The translations under genes and the position numbers were made by a program. Below the pieces are notes generated by a model. It was not told the origin of the DNA and searched no databases. It worked only from the letters and a program-made list of their open reading frames with translations. A DNA stretch of 64,000 bases from Spirochaetaceae bacterium (GTDB lineage Bacteria; Spirochaetota; Spirochaetia; DSM-27196; PWMO01), in contig RECP01000081.1 of NCBI GenBank assembly GCA_007693945.1, positions 1-64,000 on the forward strand. The letters run 5' to 3'. Positions 9,348 through 19,218 of this stretch are shown one piece after another (the stretch's first letter is position 1; each line of letters opens with the position of its first letter).

Positions 9348-11002
9348 TTACTCTCCATCACCTCGACGCCTTGCCAGCCGGACGGCGGTGGTTTATTGCT
9401 GTAGCGCTCGGCGCGATCGAGAATTCGACGCGCGGCCTCGTCCTGCGGTGCGATGTGCAGCACTTCGGTGAGGATCTCCGACGCCGCGGTGAAATCGGCC
9501 TTGAGGTAGAGCTCCATGGCCTCGTTGTGACGCTCCCAGACGCGCCGCTGGGTCTGATCGAGTTCGAGCGCCGCGGTATAGATCCGTGCGCCAAACGCCT
9601 TTCCTTTGACCGCCACCATATCCAGCAGGCGCGTCGGCAACCGTCCGTCGATCCTCTGCTGCAGCGACTGAGAGATCAGGATCGGCACACGGTAGTGCTT
9701 GGTAAGGCCCTCCAGCCGCGAGGCCAGGTTGACCATATCTCCGATCACGGTGTAGTCCATCTTCTTGTCGGTGCCGATGTTGCCCACGGTCACTACGCCA
9801 TAGTTAATCCCGACGCCGATCTGGAACTCCGGCCGCCCGGCTGCGCGTTGCTGCCGGTTGAACGATTCCAGCCCGCGGCACATCTCGAGGCCGGCCACGA
9901 CCGAGTGGTAGGCGTCGTCTTCGCGTTTCACCGGCGCACCAAAAAACGCCATGATGGCGTCTCCGATGTACTTGTCGATAATGCCGTTGTGGCTCATGAT
10001 GATGTCGACCATCACCGAGAAGTAGTTGTTGAGCGCCTGCACCAGGTCATCGGGGTTCATTGCTTCGGAGATCGACGTGAACGAGCGGATGTCCGAGAAA
10101 AGCACCGACAGTACACGGTTCTCGCCCACCAGCATCGATTCGGGATTCTCGAAGAAGCGGTCGATCAGCTCCTGCGGCACGTACTTCTGGAAGATGTTGC
10201 GGATCTTGGTCTCCTTCTTGCGCGCTACCACCGCCTGCAGCGCGTAGGACTTGATCTGCGCGTAGGCGCGGTCGAGCTCCTCGGTCATGATATTGAAGGT
10301 GTGTGCCAGCTCGCCGGTCTCATCGCGATACTGCACCGGCACCCGCTCGCTGAGATCGTTGGAAGCGATGATCCTGCGCATGGAAGTCACCACGCTGCGC
10401 AACGGCCGCGTCAGAGTTCCGGCAAACAGCACCAGAAAGAGCACCGACAGCACAATAGAGAGCGCCAGGATCACAACCGTCTGATAGGTTATGCGCCGAA
10501 CGTCGCGATAGAACACGTCGTAGTGCTCGCTGTGCAGGATGTACCAGTCGTAGGGCGCAAAGTAAAAACCCTTGGCCACGCGCTGCACGCCGCCCAGCGC
10601 GGGCGTTACCAACTCGGTCGTGCGGCTCTCGACCAGCTGCCGCAGCGCATCGCGCTCTCCCGCCAGCAGATCGACCTGTCCGGTGGCCATCACCAGCTCT
10701 GCGTGCGGGTCAAAAGCGTAGACCGCCTCGGTCTCGCTGCGCAGCATGCCGCGCGCGTAGCTTTCAACGCCGAACTTGGTGGCTTCGACCATCTCGGGGA
10801 CGTCGGCCAGCTCGTTGTCGAGCAGCAACTGCCACTGGCTCAGCGCGTGCCGCTCCAGTTCGAGTGTCTTGAAATCGAGGAACTCATGAGCAATGCGCGT
10901 GATTCCGGTGGTCGCGCTGAGGAACGAACTGAGCCCCACCATCGCCACCGCCACCACCACTATCGGCAGCACCACCAGAACTACTTTCAACCGGATTCTC
11001 AC
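9344..11002 (-). CDS. Adenylate/guanylate cyclase (class III) with periplasmic sensor and HAMP
   Basis: Two TM segments, HAMP region, and class III catalytic core 'VLSVLFSDIRSFTSISE…GIIDKYIGDAIMAFFGAP…MDYTVIGDMVNLASRLE'. Confidence 0.9.
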   Translation of the reverse strand: MRIRLKVVLVVLPIVVVAVAMVGLSSFLSATTGITRIAHEFLDFKTLELERHALSQWQLLLDNELADVPEMVEATKFGVESYARGMLRSETEAVYAFDPHAELVMATGQVDLLAGERDALRQLVESRTTELVTPALGGVQRVAKGFYFAPYDWYILHSEHYDVFYRDVRRITYQTVVILALSIVLSVLFLVLFAGTLTRPLRSVVTSMRRIIASNDLSERVPVQYRDETGELAHTFNIMTEELDRAYAQIKSYALQAVVARKKETKIRNIFQKYVPQELIDRFFENPESMLVGENRVLSVLFSDIRSFTSISEAMNPDDLVQALNNYFSVMVDIIMSHNGIIDKYIGDAIMAFFGAPVKREDDAYHSVVAGLEMCRGLESFNRQQRAAGRPEFQIGVGINYGVVTVGNIGTDKKMDYTVIGDMVNLASRLEGLTKHYRVPILISQSLQQRIDGRLPTRLLDMVAVKGKAFGARIYTAALELDQTQRRVWERHNEAMELYLKADFTAASEILTEVLHIAPQDEAARRILDRAERYSNKPPPSGWQGVEVMESK

Positions 11003-11005
11003 TGC

Positions 11006-11806
11006 TCACTGCTCCGCAAAGACACGCCGCAGCAGATCGGTTACCCGCGCGGCAGGATCCGTTCGAATTGCGAGCTCCTCTTCGGCTATCAGCACAAAGA
11101 GTCCATCGAGCGTCGCATCGACCACGTACGCGTCAATATCAAACTCAGCCGGCTCGACAAGCGGCAACCGGTTATAGCGGTCAATCACAAAGCGGGACAG
11201 TTGGGCCAGCCCGGTCTGGTCCATTGCCTGTACCACAATCGGCTCAAAGCGCTGCGACAGTTCCCGGCGCGTAGTGCGCTCGAAGTACCGTGTTGCCGCG
11301 TCGTCGGGACCGGCCAGAATCGCTCGCGCATCCTCGAAGCTCATTGCCTGCACGGCGCGCAACAGTACATCGGTCGCCTCACCGGCGGCTGCCTCGGCGG
11401 CGCGGTTCATCCGCAGCGTAAAATCGTCCATCTGACGGCTCAATCCGATCTGGCGCAGCCGGCGGTCGACTTCACTGAGCTCCTGCGGCAATCCGATGCG
11501 GATCAGCGCGTTGCCGAAGAACCCGTCAACGGCCGAGCCGCGTGCAGCGCTGTTGCGACTGCCGACTTCCAGCGCCTCTATCAGACCGGCGACAATTGTA
11601 TGTTCATCGAGCCCGCGCCGAGCGCCGACCTCATCGAGAAACTCGTCGAATGACGCGCAGCGCCCCCCCAGCAGCAACGCCGCCACGGCGAGCAGCACAA
11701 ACGCCGGCGCGCGCGGGACCCGGCGGGATGAACGTGGTCTCACGGAGCTATTCCTTCCTTCACCTCTATGCAATTGCTTTGCCAATCTAGTGTAATTCGA
11801 AATCAC
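11006..11806 (-). CDS. DUF4197-like protein
   Basis: 'NALIRIGLPQELSEVDRRLRQIGLSRQMDDFTLRMNRAAEAAAGEATDVLLRAVQAMSFEDARAIL…ATRYFERTTRREL'. Confidence 0.8.
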   Translation of the reverse strand: MISNYTRLAKQLHRGEGRNSSVRPRSSRRVPRAPAFVLLAVAALLLGGRCASFDEFLDEVGARRGLDEHTIVAGLIEALEVGSRNSAARGSAVDGFFGNALIRIGLPQELSEVDRRLRQIGLSRQMDDFTLRMNRAAEAAAGEATDVLLRAVQAMSFEDARAILAGPDDAATRYFERTTRRELSQRFEPIVVQAMDQTGLAQLSRFVIDRYNRLPLVEPAEFDIDAYVVDATLDGLFVLIAEEELAIRTDPAARVTDLLRRVFAEQ

Positions 11807-13761
11807 AATAAATGCACGGGATCGACATCGATTTCGACGTAGACGCCCGGCGGCGGCGTGAAGCGTTTTAGAACGTCGCGCACGGCCGCGTGTCCGGCAT
11901 CAAAGGCGTTCAGGCGGCAGATGACCTGGTAGCGATGGTTACCCGAGATCACGCCCAACGGGCATTCGGCCGGCCCGAGCACCTCGGCACCGGAAGCAAT
12001 CCGCGGCCGCAGGCTCACGGCCAGGGACTGCGCGGCCTCCTCCACCCGGCCGCGGCTTCTGCCGCGCAGCACCAGGCGGATAATCCGCGAGAACGGCGGA
12101 AAAGCCAGCTGCTCGCGAACCTTCATTTCGGCCTCGTAGAAGCCCTCCATGTCGCCGGCCGCAGCGCGGCGAATCGCATCGTGACCGGGCCGCAGGGTCT
12201 GAACGATAACGTGCCCGTCGGGGCTGAAGCGCCCGGCACGACCGGCAACCTGAACAATCAGACTGAACGTGCGCTCGGCGGCGCGGAAATCGGGCAACGC
12301 CAGCCCGGTGTCAGCGTGAATGATCCCTACCAGCCGCACTCCGGGAAAGTTCAGCCCCTTGGCAACCATCTGCGTGCCAAGCAGAATATCGATCGCCCCG
12401 GAGCGGAACTCGCTCAGCGCCTGCTCCAGCAGACCGCGCTTTCTGACGCTGTCGGCATCAATCCGCGCTATCTTCAACGCCGGAAAGCGCCGCCGCACGT
12501 CCTCTTCGACCTTCTCGGTTCCAAAACCCGCATACCCCACGTCCAGCGAGCCGCAATCCGGGCAGACCGCCACCGGACGCGTCCGGTAACCGCAGTAGTG
12601 GCAGACCATTGCGTTGCGGCCCTGGTGAAACGTAAGCGACACCGAACAGCGCGCGCAGCGCATGGTATACCCGCAACTGCGGCAGAAGAAGAGGTAGGCA
12701 AATCCGCGCCGGTTGAGAAACAGAATCGTCTGGTGGCCGTTGCGGTGGGTCCGTTCGATTGCCGCGGTCAGCTCGCGTGACAGCGTACTGTTGACCGCCT
12801 TGAGGTCGACAACCTCAATTACGGGCATCGAGCCGCCGGCCAGACGGCGTGAGAGCGTCAGACGCCTGATTCGCTGCTGTTGCATCAGGCGCCACGCTTC
12901 GACCGACGGGGTTGCACTGCCCATAACCAGCCGCGCCTGCTGGTCGGCGCACCGCTTCATGGCAATCTGACGCGCGTGATAGCGCGGTGTAGAGCTTGAT
13001 TTGTACGAGCCTTCGTGTTCCTCGTCGAGCACGATCATTCCCAGCCGCGGAAGCGGCGCGAACACCGCGCTGCGAGCGCCGACTACCACCAGCGCCTCGC
13101 CGCGGCGGATGCGCTTCCACTCCTTCAGCCGCTGCGATGGTGTCAGACGTGAGTGCAGCACAGCGGTAACCGGGCCAAAGCGCGCCTGAACGCTCTCGGC
13201 CAGCTGATGGGTCAGCGCAATCTCGGGAACCAGGTAGATTACACCGTCGCCTCGTTGCACGATCCGTTCGGCCGCCTGCAGAAAGACCTCGGTCTTGCCC
13301 GAACCGGTAAGGCCGTAGAGGTAGAAGAGGCCGCCGGCAGCCGAGTCGATGGCCTGCACCGCCTCGATCTGCTCATCCGACAGGTCCAGCGCGGCGCTGT
13401 CCACCAGCTCCTCGGCCGGCAGCGCCGGCAACTCGCTGTCGCGCCGCCCGCCGGGAAGCATCGCCGCCAGCGCCTCGCCCAGCGAGCACAGGTAGAGCTT
13501 TGCGACCCAGCGCGCCAGATCGAGGTAACGCTCGTCAAAAAGCGGTTCGGCGTCGATGATGCGCGTGATCGGCTTTATGGCGTCCGGGTCGACCAGCACC
13601 CGCGGCGGGTGCCGGCGCTGCCCGACCACAAACCCTGCCAGCGAGCGACGGCCAAACGGCGCAACCACACGGCAGCCGACCGCACACTGCCGTGCGGGGG
13701 CAAGGTAGGTGAAGCTGCCGCCCAGCGGCAGGTTGAAAGCCAGGTCAATATACTCACTCAT
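11803..13761 (-). CDS. priA: Primosomal protein N' (replication restart helicase PriA)
   Basis: GLTGSGKTEVFLQA, LVPEIALTHQL, DEEHEGSYK, zinc-binding cysteine cluster, LLGTQMVAKGLNFPGV. Start MSEYIDLAF in ATGA overlap with upstream udg. Confidence 0.95.
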   Translation of the reverse strand: MSEYIDLAFNLPLGGSFTYLAPARQCAVGCRVVAPFGRRSLAGFVVGQRRHPPRVLVDPDAIKPITRIIDAEPLFDERYLDLARWVAKLYLCSLGEALAAMLPGGRRDSELPALPAEELVDSAALDLSDEQIEAVQAIDSAAGGLFYLYGLTGSGKTEVFLQAAERIVQRGDGVIYLVPEIALTHQLAESVQARFGPVTAVLHSRLTPSQRLKEWKRIRRGEALVVVGARSAVFAPLPRLGMIVLDEEHEGSYKSSSTPRYHARQIAMKRCADQQARLVMGSATPSVEAWRLMQQQRIRRLTLSRRLAGGSMPVIEVVDLKAVNSTLSRELTAAIERTHRNGHQTILFLNRRGFAYLFFCRSCGYTMRCARCSVSLTFHQGRNAMVCHYCGYRTRPVAVCPDCGSLDVGYAGFGTEKVEEDVRRRFPALKIARIDADSVRKRGLLEQALSEFRSGAIDILLGTQMVAKGLNFPGVRLVGIIHADTGLALPDFRAAERTFSLIVQVAGRAGRFSPDGHVIVQTLRPGHDAIRRAAAGDMEGFYEAEMKVREQLAFPPFSRIIRLVLRGRSRGRVEEAAQSLAVSLRPRIASGAEVLGPAECPLGVISGNHRYQVICRLNAFDAGHAAVRDVLKRFTPPPGVYVEIDVDPVHLL

Positions 13762-14498
13762 CAGGTGCCGTCGAGCAACCGCCGCAGCCGCTTGAGGTCC
13801 TCCCAGACCGGCCGGCGCCACTGGTCGTTGCGCAGGACAGCGCTGGGATGATAGGTCGGCACAACCGGGATGTCGCGGTAGACCCAGTCGCCCCCGCGCA
13901 GTTTACCGATGCCGTCCTGGCTTTCCAGCAGCAGTTGCGTTGCCACCCGGCCGACACTCAGAATGACGCGCGGCCGCACCAGCTCGATCTGGCGAGCCAG
14001 ATAGCCGGCGCAAGCCTGACTCTCGTTCGGCAGCGGGTCACGGTTGTTGGGCGGCCGGCATTTCACGATGTTGGTGATGTACACGTTACTGCGGCGCGAA
14101 AGATCAACGGCCGCCAGCCACTTGTCCAGGTAGCGTCCCGCCGCCCCCACAAACGGTTCACCTTTGGCGTCCTCTTCGGCTCCCGGCCCCTCACCAATCA
14201 CCATCACCAGCGGATCAAGTACGCCGACGCCCGGCACGGCGTGCATCCGCCCCTGGTGCAACGCACAGAGCGTACAGGCTCGTACACTCTGCTCGAGGAG
14301 CTTGAGCCCGGCGGCGCGATCCTCGGTAGCTTCCCCGGTGCCCGCAGCCGCGGCGGGCCGGCGATCACCGGCGGATGGGCCGGGCGCGGCAGGTGCGCCG
14401 GCCGCGTCGGACGTCGGCTGGCGGCGGTAACCGGCCTCCAGGTAATCGCCGAAGAGTTCGATGATGGCGTTCAGTTCAGTCGATTGCGAACGATTCAT
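13761..14498 (-). CDS. Uracil-DNA glycosylase (Fe-S, family 4/5 type)
   Basis: CTLCALHQGRMHAVPGVG…MVIGEGPGAEEDAKGEPFVGAAGRYLDKWL…YITNIVKCRPPNNRDP…VPTYHPSAVLRN. Confidence 0.93.
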   Translation of the reverse strand: MNRSQSTELNAIIELFGDYLEAGYRRQPTSDAAGAPAAPGPSAGDRRPAAAAGTGEATEDRAAGLKLLEQSVRACTLCALHQGRMHAVPGVGVLDPLVMVIGEGPGAEEDAKGEPFVGAAGRYLDKWLAAVDLSRRSNVYITNIVKCRPPNNRDPLPNESQACAGYLARQIELVRPRVILSVGRVATQLLLESQDGIGKLRGGDWVYRDIPVVPTYHPSAVLRNDQWRRPVWEDLKRLRRLLDGT

Positions 14499-15234
14499 GA
14501 TAGCGAACCTTGTGCAGAAAGAGTCCCCGACCCGGTGCAGCCAGTTGTGCCCGGCTGCGATCACGTGCCTGCAGGATATCCACAAAGGCGTCCTCACCGC
14601 AAGACTCGCACGCCAGTATCGTAGCCACAATTGTGCGCACCATCTTCCACAGGAACGCATTGGCCGAGATCTGAAAGACGATGAACGGCGGCCGCGACAC
14701 GAACGCCGCCGCCTCAACCCGCCGGCGGGCGTGGCCTCCGTCCCCGGGAGGCAGCCCCAGCGACGAGAAGTCGTGCTCACCGATCAGCTGTGCGGCAAGC
14801 CGGTTGAGCGTTGCCATGTCGGGACGGCGGCTTATACGATGGCAGTAGTTGCGGTAGCGCGGCAGCTGAACCGGCGACACCAGCAGATGGTAGTGGTAGG
14901 TGCGCAGTACGGCGTCGTATCGTGCGTGAAACTCATCCGCTACCCGGCGACTGCGCAGCACGCGCACGTCAAGCGGCAGCTTACTGTTGATTGCATCGCG
15001 GAAGCGCTCAGAAGGAACTGAATCCATACTGGTGTGAAAGTGCGCGCGTTGCTCGGTGGCGTGAACACCGCTGTCGGTACGGCCGGCGGCGTGCAGAACC
15101 ACGCGCTGCCCGTGCAGTTCGGCCAGAGCGCGCTCGAGCTCACCTTGAACGGTACGGTCGCTGCGCTGTACCTGCCAGCCGCAGAAGTCGGTACCGTCGT
15201 ACGCCAGATCGAGCAGAATAGTGCGTCTACCCAT
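14476..15234 (-). CDS. truA: tRNA pseudouridine(38-40) synthase
   Basis: LDLAYDGTDFCGWQVQ, AAGRTDSGVHATEQ. Start placed at MGRRTILLDLAYDG. Confidence 0.93.
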   Translation of the reverse strand: MGRRTILLDLAYDGTDFCGWQVQRSDRTVQGELERALAELHGQRVVLHAAGRTDSGVHATEQRAHFHTSMDSVPSERFRDAINSKLPLDVRVLRSRRVADEFHARYDAVLRTYHYHLLVSPVQLPRYRNYCHRISRRPDMATLNRLAAQLIGEHDFSSLGLPPGDGGHARRRVEAAAFVSRPPFIVFQISANAFLWKMVRTIVATILACESCGEDAFVDILQARDRSRAQLAAPGRGLFLHKVRYHESFAID

Positions 15235-16102
15235 CGTCCTTTTCCGGGTCGAGGTTTTCGAGCCCGAGTTCATGGGCGATTTCTTCGTAGACTTCGCGCG
15301 CGTTGTCCAGAATTGCAGCCGGTTTGTCCCTGGAGGCGCGGCCCATGCCGAAGATCCTGGCAACGGTGCGCTTGGAACGTTCCAGCCCGAGACGCCGCTT
15401 CTGCTTGTCTTTGCGCGGACCGTAGAGCCAGTCGAGCAGTCCGGCAATGTAGAGAATGCCGTCGTAACCGTAGTTCTTGTCAAGATCGGGCCCGAGGTGG
15501 AACCCGTTGGGAATACTCTGCGTGCCGTTCTGCTCCTGCTCCACCGCCAGGGCGTAGAAGAAACGCGCCTTGCGGTAGAACAGGTACGCCAGTCTGTCGT
15601 AGTTCTCCCCCGGTTCCGCGGCGTGCAGGTCATTGCAGATCCAGGCCGCGCGCATACAGCTCAGCCCCTGCTTGACGGTCGGCCCGAATTCCCTGGGAAA
15701 CTGATCGTAGCACACGGCCGCCAGGAAGTAGCCTGCGAGTCCTTCCTTGAGCCCGCGGGCACGCGTGAAATCGATGTTGTCGAGTATTTGCCCTACAGTA
15801 GCAACACGCCCCTCGGCAGCATCAGACAGGCTGCGCCGCGTGTGTTCCGGCACCGAACCGAAATCCTGCGCGTAGGCGGCGTAGTAGCACGCCGGGCAGA
15901 CCGTCACCGGGTATACCAGCGGATGAACGGCGCCGTACTTCTTTGACGGTTCATAGGTACGTCGCAGCTCGCGCGTCAGATTACCGGCTATCAGCCGTCC
16001 GCGCCCGGTGCGCATTTCCTCCCGATAGAACTTTGTCTCACACACCGGACACTCGGTTGGTGTCCTGGAAAAGAAGCTGACGCCGGTACTCTCATTCTGC
16101 AT
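15227..16102 (-). CDS. DUF2225-family protein
   Basis: N-terminal 'CPVCETKFYREEMRTGRGRLIAGNLTRELRRTYEPSKKYGAVHPLVYPVTVCPACYYAAY'. Confidence 0.8.
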   Translation of the reverse strand: MQNESTGVSFFSRTPTECPVCETKFYREEMRTGRGRLIAGNLTRELRRTYEPSKKYGAVHPLVYPVTVCPACYYAAYAQDFGSVPEHTRRSLSDAAEGRVATVGQILDNIDFTRARGLKEGLAGYFLAAVCYDQFPREFGPTVKQGLSCMRAAWICNDLHAAEPGENYDRLAYLFYRKARFFYALAVEQEQNGTQSIPNGFHLGPDLDKNYGYDGILYIAGLLDWLYGPRKDKQKRRLGLERSKRTVARIFGMGRASRDKPAAILDNAREVYEEIAHELGLENLDPEKDDG

Positions 16103-16118
16103 AGCCTGGCCCTCCGGC

Positions 16119-16496
16119 TCAATCGTCGCCTTCTATGACAATCATTGCAATGGCGTTGTCCTGCTCGTGCGTCAGAGAGATGAATACCCGGCTGCCGCCG
16201 ATGCGCTCGAGAGCCTCGCGCGCACTGCCCTCCACGTGAAGCGTCGGCTTTCCAAGTCTGTCATTGGAGACGTAGACATCTCGCAGCGAGAGGTTACGCA
16301 ACCCGGTGCCGAGCGCCTTGCCGAATGCCTCTTTGGCGGCGAACCGAGCCGAAAGTGACAGCACCGATGCATCGCCGCGCTTCATGACGGACTTCACTTC
16401 GCTGGGATGAAAGAACCGCTGCAGCAGTTCCGGCCGGCCGACCCAGGTACGCATCCGCGAAACCTGTACCACGTCTATGCCGATTCCGCGTATCAT
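16119..16496 (-). CDS. acpS: Holo-[acyl-carrier-protein] synthase
   Basis: MIRGIGIDVVQVSRM…LSARFAAKEAFGKALGTG…ISLTHEQDNAIAMIVIE. Confidence 0.93.
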   Translation of the reverse strand: MIRGIGIDVVQVSRMRTWVGRPELLQRFFHPSEVKSVMKRGDASVLSLSARFAAKEAFGKALGTGLRNLSLRDVYVSNDRLGKPTLHVEGSAREALERIGGSRVFISLTHEQDNAIAMIVIEGDD

Positions 16497-17464
16497 TGAT
16501 CCTCCACTACCTCGACCTCGATCTGCGACGGCTCGTAGCGCAGCACCAGCAAGCCGCGCGGAACATCGGGGCGCACCGCCAACTGGTAGCTACCCGCAGC
16601 GGTTACCGCAGCTGCATCGGCCACCAGCTGTACCTGTCCGCGCTGAATCTGCTCAAGGTCGAACTGGCGCCCCTGCACCCGTACCGAGCCGCTTGGCAAC
16701 GAGGAGGCAAGGGTCAGACCGGCAGGTAACCCCAGCAGTACCGTCTCTACCGGTTCAAAGGTCTGAAGCACCACCGCCTCTTCGATGACGCCGCGGAACT
16801 CTATAACGTCACCGCCGATGATCTGCACCAGAGGATCGGGCCGCACCAGGCGCACGCGTACCGAGAAGTCCGCACTGCGCCCGCTCAGCTCGATGTCCTC
16901 GGTTTCAATGGAGTACACCTCCTCAACCCGGCTGCGAGGTCCCTGGATCTCGACCGTAGACGGTGACAGTTGATACTGTCCCAACTGGAATCCGGGCGGG
17001 GGAAATCCGCTCAGGGCAGGCAGCACCTCCACACTGCGTCGTTTGCGTTCTTCCAGTGCAACCGAAATCTCGGTCGGCTCGACGCGGATCTCCAGCGGCT
17101 CAACATCCAGCGCACTGCCGCGCTTCTCCACCTGAACCGCCGCCCGGTAGACGCCGTCGTTAGCGTGAGCGCTCAGATCGACAAACGCGCGCACGTCGTC
17201 TTCCAGCACGCGGAAGATGTCGTCACCATCGCCGCGCAGCGTTATGCGGACGCGCTGCGGGTAGGGCGCCGCCGGAACATGATCGGACGGCAGAACCAGC
17301 TGCAGTGGAACGCTGAAGAAGCGCTCTTCCAGCCGCGAGACATTGTTGAAAACCACCAGCAATACCGCTGCGGCAAGCGACAACACTTTGGCCGGCCAGT
17401 TATTCAGCAGCCGATGAATGGAAACGTTAGTCTTCAAACGCGACCACCTCTTCCTGGATGCCAC
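16493..17464 (-). CDS. cdaR: YbbR-domain protein (CdaR-like)
   Basis: Directly downstream of cdaA; N-terminal TM segment; YbbR-like repeats ('PSTVEIQGPRSRVEEVYSIETEDIELSGRS'). Confidence 0.82.
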   Translation of the reverse strand: MASRKRWSRLKTNVSIHRLLNNWPAKVLSLAAAVLLVVFNNVSRLEERFFSVPLQLVLPSDHVPAAPYPQRVRITLRGDGDDIFRVLEDDVRAFVDLSAHANDGVYRAAVQVEKRGSALDVEPLEIRVEPTEISVALEERKRRSVEVLPALSGFPPPGFQLGQYQLSPSTVEIQGPRSRVEEVYSIETEDIELSGRSADFSVRVRLVRPDPLVQIIGGDVIEFRGVIEEAVVLQTFEPVETVLLGLPAGLTLASSLPSGSVRVQGRQFDLEQIQRGQVQLVADAAAVTAAGSYQLAVRPDVPRGLLVLRYEPSQIEVEVVEDQ

Positions 17465-18233
17465 TGCTATCGACCGGCTGCAGCAGTTGAATCAGCTTCT
17501 TCTGGACCTCCCCGATGTCCATGTCATAATAGAGGTTAGCCTCGTACGCCAGCGACAGCGCCCCGGTCTCCTCCGACACCACCAGTACGACCGCGTCACT
17601 CTCCTCGGCCAGCCCGAGCGCGGCGCGATGGCGGGTACCGAAGCTACGGCGCACATCGAGCTGTTCGGAGAGCGGCAGGAAACAGCCCGCGGCGGCGACC
17701 TTTCCGTCCTCGACGACTACCGCGCCGTCGTGCAACGCTGTGTCGTAGGCAAAGATGGTCAACAGCAGCTCAGACGTCAATTCGCCGTCGATACGCGTGC
17801 CGCTTTCGATGACGGTCTTCTGTCCGACGCTGCGCGCGAAGACAATCAGCGCCCCGCGGCGGCGGTACGAGAGCGCCTCGACAGACTTGATCACCGCATC
17901 CAGTGCAAACGAACGCGAGCCACCCGAAAACTCGAGCAGTCGGCCCTGCCCGATGCGCGTGAAGATCTTGCGCAGTTCGGGCTGAAAGATGATCGCGAGG
18001 CCGATCACAAGGCTGGGAGCCAACGTGTTGAGGATCCACAGCAGGGTACGCAGGTTGAGGAAGAACGCCACCGCGTAGGTCAGCGCCACGAACAGGGCGC
18101 CCTTGACCAGCTGCACCGCGCGAGTCTGCACCAGGATCTGGTAGCCCTTGTAGATGATGAAGGCCAGGATGATGATATCGAGGGCCGGCAGCAGCAGGTC
18201 GCGCAAGAACCAGACGTTTAGCAACCAGTTCAC
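17427..18233 (-). CDS. cdaA: Diadenylate cyclase
   Basis: Three TM segments then DAC domain 'YDTALHDGAVVVEDGKVAAAGCFLPLSEQLDVRRSFGTRHRAALGLAEESDAVVLVVSEETG'. Confidence 0.95.
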   Translation of the reverse strand: MNWLLNVWFLRDLLLPALDIIILAFIIYKGYQILVQTRAVQLVKGALFVALTYAVAFFLNLRTLLWILNTLAPSLVIGLAIIFQPELRKIFTRIGQGRLLEFSGGSRSFALDAVIKSVEALSYRRRGALIVFARSVGQKTVIESGTRIDGELTSELLLTIFAYDTALHDGAVVVEDGKVAAAGCFLPLSEQLDVRRSFGTRHRAALGLAEESDAVVLVVSEETGALSLAYEANLYYDMDIGEVQKKLIQLLQPVDSSGIQEEVVAFED

Positions 18234-19102
18234 GAAACGCCCACCTCGGACAAGGTCAGCTCCGCGAGCACGCGCAGGACGTCCACGGTTTCGGGGACAT
18301 CGTGTACCCGCAGTATATCGGCGCCGGCCTGAGCCGCTATCGCGTGTACCGCCAGTGAGCCGGCCAGGCGCTCTTCGGGAGGTCTCGGCGCACCGGCGTC
18401 CGTCAGAGCCCCAATGAACGACTTGCGCGAGGCGCCGATCACCAGCGGATAACCGAGCTCGCGCAGTTCCGCAATGCCGCGCAGTATCGCCAGATTGTCC
18501 TGCAGCCGCTTGCCGAACCCTATCCCCGGATCGAGCAGGATCTGCGCGCGCGCGATCCCGGACTGCTGCGCCGCATACGCAAACTGCCGCAGCTCCGCGC
18601 AGATCTCGCCCAGCGTGTCCTCATAGCACGGGTTCAGCTGCATGGTGCGCGGCGTTCCGCGCATGTGCATCAGAATGACCGGCAGTTCGCGATCGGCAGC
18701 AAAGGCGGCCAGCTCGGGATCATCGCGCAGCGCCGAAATATCGTTTATGAGGTCGGCCCCGGCGGCAACCGCGGCCTCGGCAACAACCCGCTTGCGGGTA
18801 TCTACTGAAATGGGGATGTCCGAGAATTCTCTGACGGCGGATATCACCGGAACCACGCGTTCAATTTCCTGCCCGGCGGACACGTAGTCACTCCCCGGGC
18901 GGCTTGACTCACCGCCGATATCGAGCATATCTGCGCCGGTATCGATCATCCGGCGCGCCGCGGCAACCGCCTGATCAACCGTAACAGACCGGCTGGAGGC
19001 GTAGAATGAGTCGGGAGTACAGTTGAGGATTCCCATCACCAGACTCCGTGCGCCGGTGATGAGCGATCGTTCTCGAGGAAGTCTTACCGTAAACATGGTC
19101 AC
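18230..19102 (-). CDS. folP: Dihydropteroate synthase
   Basis: VMGILNCTPDSFYASSR, DIGGESSRPGSDYV, ILLDPGIGFGKRLQDNL, GASRKSFIG. Confidence 0.95.
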   Translation of the reverse strand: MTMFTVRLPRERSLITGARSLVMGILNCTPDSFYASSRSVTVDQAVAAARRMIDTGADMLDIGGESSRPGSDYVSAGQEIERVVPVISAVREFSDIPISVDTRKRVVAEAAVAAGADLINDISALRDDPELAAFAADRELPVILMHMRGTPRTMQLNPCYEDTLGEICAELRQFAYAAQQSGIARAQILLDPGIGFGKRLQDNLAILRGIAELRELGYPLVIGASRKSFIGALTDAGAPRPPEERLAGSLAVHAIAAQAGADILRVHDVPETVDVLRVLAELTLSEVGVS

Positions 19103-19183
19103 CTGCCGTCGCTACTTTCCGTGTCCGTTGTTGGCTACAATACCACAGCGGGAGGCACTCTTCAATCGGCCGGTAACCGGAAA

Positions 19184-19209
19184 CCCCGCCCGTACGCTTT
19201 CGGGCGGGG
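19184..19209 (-). terminator. Strong GC hairpin, probable terminator after the rpoZ-miaA-bL38-like unit
   Basis: CCCCGCCCG-tacgcttt-CGGGCGGGG, perfect 9-bp stem; on the minus strand followed by TTTCC. Located 9 nt after the small basic ORF. Confidence 0.6.
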
Positions 19210-19218
19210 AAAGATAGG

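Noticed and set aside
9371-11653. 760-aa plus-strand ORF
   Set aside because: Antisense to the cyclase and DUF4197 genes. H/R/Q-rich composition typical of GC-rich shadow ORFs; no domain.
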